The position numbers were made by a program, and so were the translations under genes. From contig DANW01000012.1 in assembly GCA_002501605.1 (NCBI GenBank), positions 13,528 through 22,682 of the forward strand: a DNA stretch of 9,155 nt, given 5' to 3'. Of the stretch, positions 6,090-9,155 are shown one piece after another; within the stretch, counting starts at the first letter, position 1; each line of letters opens with the position of its first letter. The notes under the pieces were generated by a model. The model did not search any database, was not told the origin of the DNA, and worked only from the letters and a program-made list of their open reading frames with translations. The DNA is from Euryarchaeota archaeon UBA28 (GTDB lineage: Archaea; Thermoplasmatota; Poseidoniia; Poseidoniales; Thalassarchaeaceae).

Positions 6090-7427
6090 ATGGATGGAAT
6101 TTGGAATCGAAGAAGTGATGTCTGTGAGGCCTCAGCACACATCATGACGGACGCGATGCGTGACGACCTAGTCAGGGCATTGCGTCAGATTTCTGATGAA
6201 GACCGGCATGTTCTGGGTAAACTGAGGAAAAAAGGCTCGGCATGGATTGTTGGAGGCTGGGTGAGGGACTCTTTAATGGGAATGAATGCAGAAGATATGG
6301 ACATAGCCACTACCTTGACACCCAAGGAGATTGAGTCCATTTTTCCCAAATCAATTATGGTTGGAGCGAGTTTTGGAACCGTGATAGTAAGGATCGAGGG
6401 TGAAGAGAATACCTCGGAGTGGCAAGTAACTACTTTGAGGAGTGAGGAAGACTATATTGACGGTAGGAGACCTGAAAAAGTTAGTTTCCTAGAGGTTGGA
6501 GAGGACGATAAAGGAATTATCCAAGATCTGAGTAGAAGGGACTTCACAATAAATTCAATGGCCATAGGTATCGATGAGGTCCTGATAGATCCGTATGGTG
6601 GACTAGATGATCTATCCATGGGCACCTTAAGGACGGTGGGATCTGCAGACAAGAGGTTCGATGAAGATGGGTTGAGGGTGCTTCGGGCATTTAGATTTCT
6701 AGATGCGGGAGATGCTGGAGTCAGGAAGATGGACGAATCTCTCGAGAGGGGGATTATTCGGGCCGAAGGTTTTCTCTCGGGTGTTTCCAGAGAGAGGGTT
6801 GGAGTCGAGATTTCTAAAATATTCAGCGGAGGAAACGTACATCAAATAGCCCTAAAGATGGCTTCTCTAGGAGTTTTTGACCAAGTTTTCGAGGACCATG
6901 ATGTGGACATCCCTCCTCAACTATCAAGTAATCATCTGGTGAATTTGGCATTATTTTTCAGGAATGAGGATATCTCATCTGAGTCTCTTTCAGATATGCT
7001 GAGAGAATCCCTAGTACTCTCAAAAAATTCTCTTTCTGAAATTTCCATAATGCATGGATGCAGAAATTTAGAGCTGGATTGCTCTATTGAATCACTGAGG
7101 AGGTTCAAGGCAGTAGTACCCGAGACGAGGAAGAAGATGATATTGGAGTATCTGGAGAAGTCTGGCGTGGACTTGTTTGAATTCAGAGAGGCTATGGAAC
7201 AGGCAGATAATGAAGAACTGATTATTTCACCAATAATTAATGGCGATAGGCTAGCGGAGGTTACTGGACTTGTTCCCGGACCTAGGCTGGGGAAACTCAA
7301 AGGTTGGCTCCACAGAAAGCAAATTGAGGGCGCATTGAGAACGGAGGCTGATCTTATTCCACTGCTTACGGAGTTTAACTGGGAACAATCAAATCATGAA
7401 AACTGGGATGGCCTTCAATGGCCATAG
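6090..7427 (+). CDS. cca: Class II (bacterial-type) CCA-adding tRNA nucleotidyltransferase
   Basis: Template-independent polymerase that builds or repairs the tRNA 3' CCA end. With this start it has 445 residues. Class II motifs are all present: GGWVRD (55-60) with the catalytic D69-M-D71, the LSRRDFTINSMA segment (147-158), DPYGGLDDL (167-175), and RFDEDGLRVLRAFRF (189-203), whose E-D-x-x-R triad selects CTP/ATP. The C-terminal body/tail carries the family INGDRL and PGPRLG elements (about 383-401). No HD domain is visible. A poly(A) polymerase activity cannot be excluded by motif alone. Start is uncertain: TTG at 6084 overlaps the upstream stop by four bases, ATG at 6090 lies two bases after it, and ATG at 6144 gives a length before GGWVRD closer to many relatives. 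The stop abuts the stop of the convergent GcvH-like gene. Confidence 0.9.
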   Translation: MDGIWNRRSDVCEASAHIMTDAMRDDLVRALRQISDEDRHVLGKLRKKGSAWIVGGWVRDSLMGMNAEDMDIATTLTPKEIESIFPKSIMVGASFGTVIVRIEGEENTSEWQVTTLRSEEDYIDGRRPEKVSFLEVGEDDKGIIQDLSRRDFTINSMAIGIDEVLIDPYGGLDDLSMGTLRTVGSADKRFDEDGLRVLRAFRFLDAGDAGVRKMDESLERGIIRAEGFLSGVSRERVGVEISKIFSGGNVHQIALKMASLGVFDQVFEDHDVDIPPQLSSNHLVNLALFFRNEDISSESLSDMLRESLVLSKNSLSEISIMHGCRNLELDCSIESLRRFKAVVPETRKKMILEYLEKSGVDLFEFREAMEQADNEELIISPIINGDRLAEVTGLVPGPRLGKLKGWLHRKQIEGALRTEADLIPLLTEFNWEQSNHENWDGLQWP

Positions 7428-7964
7428 TCAAGGAAGTTCATTAAGCATAGCCAAATATTCATCCTTATCCATGAATTGATCCTCATCGAAATCGTCGGTG
7501 TATGTCTTCACGATCACGCACCATGCATCCCCATAGGCGTCCTCATTAGCTAAATCTGGATTATCCTCTACATGCCCGTTTAATTCAACTATTGTACAAG
7601 AAATGGGAGCATTGATCAACATCCTATCGAATTCCCCATCATACCTAGTAGTCACAGTTATCAGTAACTCATCTGTATCAACCTGAGCCCCCATTGTATC
7701 TGCCTTTGATAGCTTATCTTCCTCATCATCATCCTCTGAGAGTCCTGAATCTGCATCAATCTCAAAGTCACTGTCATCCCTAGGCCTAGCCAATACTATC
7801 TGAATAACCTCTCCGAACTCTGCCATAAGGAACTCGCTCAATCCTATTTTTATGCTAGTTGTTCCCTCTTCTTTATCCTCATCCAAAACCTGCATCCACA
7901 GGTGGTCAAGTGTGTATAGGCGATCGTGTGCAATGCTGAACTCTGCGTAGTCGCTATCGGCCAT
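7428..7964 (-). CDS. GcvH-like lipoyl-domain-fold protein lacking the lipoyl lysine
   Basis: Acidic 178-residue protein that aligns by eye with glycine cleavage H protein. The N-terminal YTLDHLWMQV (17-26) corresponds to the GcvH YT-x-x-H-E-W-V segment. IGLSEFLMAEFGEVIQIVL (40-58) matches the VGIT-DYAQ-x-x-LGDIVFVEL strand pair. INAPISCTIVELN (117-129), EDNPDLANEDAYGDAW (133-148) and the terminal DKDEYLAML match the C-terminal half. Two departures stand out: a strongly acidic insert (about 62-83) where GcvH has a short loop, and no lysine anywhere between K87 and K153, so the lipoylated lysine of the ESVKA hairpin is missing (the aligned site is F112, or R107 with a different gap). It is therefore unlikely to carry lipoate in a glycine cleavage complex. 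ATG at 7964 is preferred; a TTG at 8000 would add 12 residues. Divergent from the acyl-CoA dehydrogenase. Confidence 0.75.
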   Translation of the reverse strand: MADSDYAEFSIAHDRLYTLDHLWMQVLDEDKEEGTTSIKIGLSEFLMAEFGEVIQIVLARPRDDSDFEIDADSGLSEDDDEEDKLSKADTMGAQVDTDELLITVTTRYDGEFDRMLINAPISCTIVELNGHVEDNPDLANEDAYGDAWCVIVKTYTDDFDEDQFMDKDEYLAMLNELP

Positions 7965-8046
7965 GTTTCTCGCACCGCGGCCATCGGTATCGAATTTCAA
8001 CTATTCGTTCGTATGAATTCGAGAATCCTGTAACGAGAGGTTAACA
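7965..8046. promoter_or_regulatory. Divergent promoter region, GcvH-like / acyl-CoA dehydrogenase
   Basis: 82 bases between divergent starts. GAGAGG at 8035-8040 is a good Shine-Dalgarno six bases before the ATG at 8047. An AT-rich stretch around 7991-8004 (CGAATTTCAACTAT) could supply TATA elements in both directions: it is about 30 bases from the GcvH-like ATG at 7964 and lies suitably upstream of a short leader for the dehydrogenase. A 7-bp inverted repeat, TCGAATT (7990-7996) and AATTCGA (8016-8022), spans the middle and could be an operator. Confidence 0.35.
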
Positions 8047-9155
8047 ATGAGGCGCCTTTCGGAAGTAATGAGTACCATGAATTTTGAAGAGACGGAAGAG
8101 CAGAACATGATTCGAAACATGGTAAGAGATTTTGCGGAGGAGATCCTCCTTCCGACCACTCTTGCTAGAGACCAGGAACAGAAGCCCCCACTGGAAGAGT
8201 GGAAGAAATTCTGCGAAACCAGCCTGCAGGGAATTGCTATTGAAGAGAAATACGGTGGAAGTCCAGTAGATGATGTTACCGAGGCAATAATCGTGGAGGA
8301 GTTGGCCAGAGTTGATCCGTCTTTTTCAGTAATGTACTGCGTTCATGTGGGGCTTTGTTCGAAGACAATATCAATCCACGGAAATGAAGAGCAGAAAGAC
8401 AAGTACCTCACGAGACTGGCGGGAAATGAGATAGGAGCTTACTCACTCTCTGAAGCGGGCTCTGGAACTGACGCAGCAGCGATGGTCTGCAAGGCCAAGT
8501 TGAATGATGACGGAACCCATTATGTCCTCAACGGAGAGAAAATGTGGGTAACAAATGGCTCCAGTGCCGACATATACGTCCTTTTCGCGAAGGACGTTGA
8601 TCATCCCGAATATGGTGTGAAAAAGCATGGCGGTACTACGGCGTTTATCGTCGAGAAGGGATTCGAGGGATTCTCGGTTGGAAAGAAGGAAGACAAGCTT
8701 GGAATACGATCTTCGGACACATGCTCACTACTACTCGAAGATTGTCTGGTTCCTGTTGAAAATGTGCTCAAGGTGCCCGGAGAAGGTTTTCCAATCGCAA
8801 TGAATGCATTGGATAACTCCAGAATAGGTATTGCCGCGCAGGCACTTGGGATTTCTCAGGGAGCATATGAATCTGCGCTGAATTACTCACATGAGAGACA
8901 GACATTTGGGAAGCCAATCTCGTATCATCAAAGTGTTGGCAACATCCTTGCGGACATGGCGACCCAGATAGAAGCATCGAGAATGATGGTCTACAAGGCG
9001 GCATGGGCCAAACAGAGGCACTACGAGGATGGCGGTCCAAGACATACCAAGGAAGCGAGTATGGCTAAGTTATTCGCAGGCGACACGGCCATGTGGGTCT
9101 CTGAGAGGGCAGTACAAGTTCTTGGCGGATATGGATACACTACTGATTTCCCAGT
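8047..9155 (+). CDS. Acyl-CoA dehydrogenase (FAD flavoprotein), 3' end beyond window
   Basis: FAD-dependent acyl-CoA dehydrogenase catalysing the first, alpha-beta desaturation step of fatty-acid beta-oxidation. The frame is open to the right edge, giving 369 complete codons. In order: helical N-terminal domain (about 12-125), beta-domain with signature AYSLSEAGSGTD (131-142) and WVTNG (167-171), then the C-terminal helical domain with signature ERQTFGKPISYHQSVGNILADMA (283-305) and LGGYGYT (359-365). By comparison with family length about 20-30 residues are missing, including the YEGT-E region that carries the catalytic glutamate in short/medium-chain types, so chain-length class and catalytic base cannot be judged. 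ATG at 8047 has the best Shine-Dalgarno (GAGAGG, six-base spacing); ATGs at 8068 and 8077 (MNFEETEEQ) are alternatives nearer the usual family N terminus. Confidence 0.93.
   Translation, partial: MRRLSEVMSTMNFEETEEQNMIRNMVRDFAEEILLPTTLARDQEQKPPLEEWKKFCETSLQGIAIEEKYGGSPVDDVTEAIIVEELARVDPSFSVMYCVHVGLCSKTISIHGNEEQKDKYLTRLAGNEIGAYSLSEAGSGTDAAAMVCKAKLNDDGTHYVLNGEKMWVTNGSSADIYVLFAKDVDHPEYGVKKHGGTTAFIVEKGFEGFSVGKKEDKLGIRSSDTCSLLLEDCLVPVENVLKVPGEGFPIAMNALDNSRIGIAAQALGISQGAYESALNYSHERQTFGKPISYHQSVGNILADMATQIEASRMMVYKAAWAKQRHYEDGGPRHTKEASMAKLFAGDTAMWVSERAVQVLGGYGYTTDFP

Noticed and set aside
7965..8000. TTG start adding 12 residues to the GcvH-like protein
   Set aside because: The added residues have no counterpart in H proteins, and the ATG at 7964 begins a plausible N terminus shortly before the first conserved strand.
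8443..9040. Minus-strand open frames opposite the acyl-CoA dehydrogenase
   Set aside because: The plus strand is a textbook acyl-CoA dehydrogenase through this whole stretch; the antisense frames have no independent support.
1..9155. CRISPR array, insertion sequence, integrase/attachment site next to tRNA-Val, or a defence/toxin system
   Set aside because: No tandem repeats, transposase or recombinase motifs, or duplicated tRNA 3' end were seen. The PIN domain at 713-1207 is Nob1 (zinc ribbon present), not a VapC toxin, and no antitoxin gene adjoins it.

Overview
The window looks like a compact archaeal chromosome segment, most likely from a planktonic euryarchaeon of the Marine Group II/III (Poseidoniales-like) type. 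The archaeal assignment rests on a PolD small subunit (DP1) and a Nob1-type PIN endonuclease with a zinc ribbon. The marine lineage is an inference from gene content (acyl-CoA dehydrogenase, TatA, acidic proteins) and from extreme packing: ten protein genes and one tRNA fill about 95% of the sequence.

Layout: a YqaA/DedA-like membrane protein (12-620, -) is divergent from nob1 (713-1207, +). Nob1 ends exactly where tatA (1208-1426, -) ends; moaD (1474-1743, -) lies upstream of tatA. A shared promoter region separates moaD from a HAD subfamily IB phosphatase (1822-2523, +), whose stop overlaps that of DP1 (2520-4151, -). On the minus strand, tRNA-Val(UAC) (4963-5038), the NMN deamidase pncC (4196-4885) and DP1 follow each other and may form one transcription unit. 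Rightward, a divergent PIMT-like methyltransferase (5101-6087) is overlapped by or adjacent to a class II CCA-adding enzyme (6090-7427). That gene abuts, stop to stop, a GcvH-like protein (7428-7964, -), which is divergent from an acyl-CoA dehydrogenase cut off by the right edge (8047-9155).

Most genes are housekeeping: 18S/16S-type rRNA 3' maturation (Nob1), twin-arginine export (TatA), molybdopterin synthesis (MoaD), replication (DP1), pyridine nucleotide salvage (PncC), tRNA 3'-end repair (CCA enzyme) and fatty-acid oxidation (ACAD). I did not find a defence system, mobile element or CRISPR array. The parts that do not fit a routine reading are the GcvH-like protein with no lysine at the lipoylation site and an acidic insert, the methyltransferase with an altered SAM motif and an unexplained C-terminal region, the bacterial-type CCA enzyme in an archaeal context, and the pairing of PncC with a replicative polymerase subunit.
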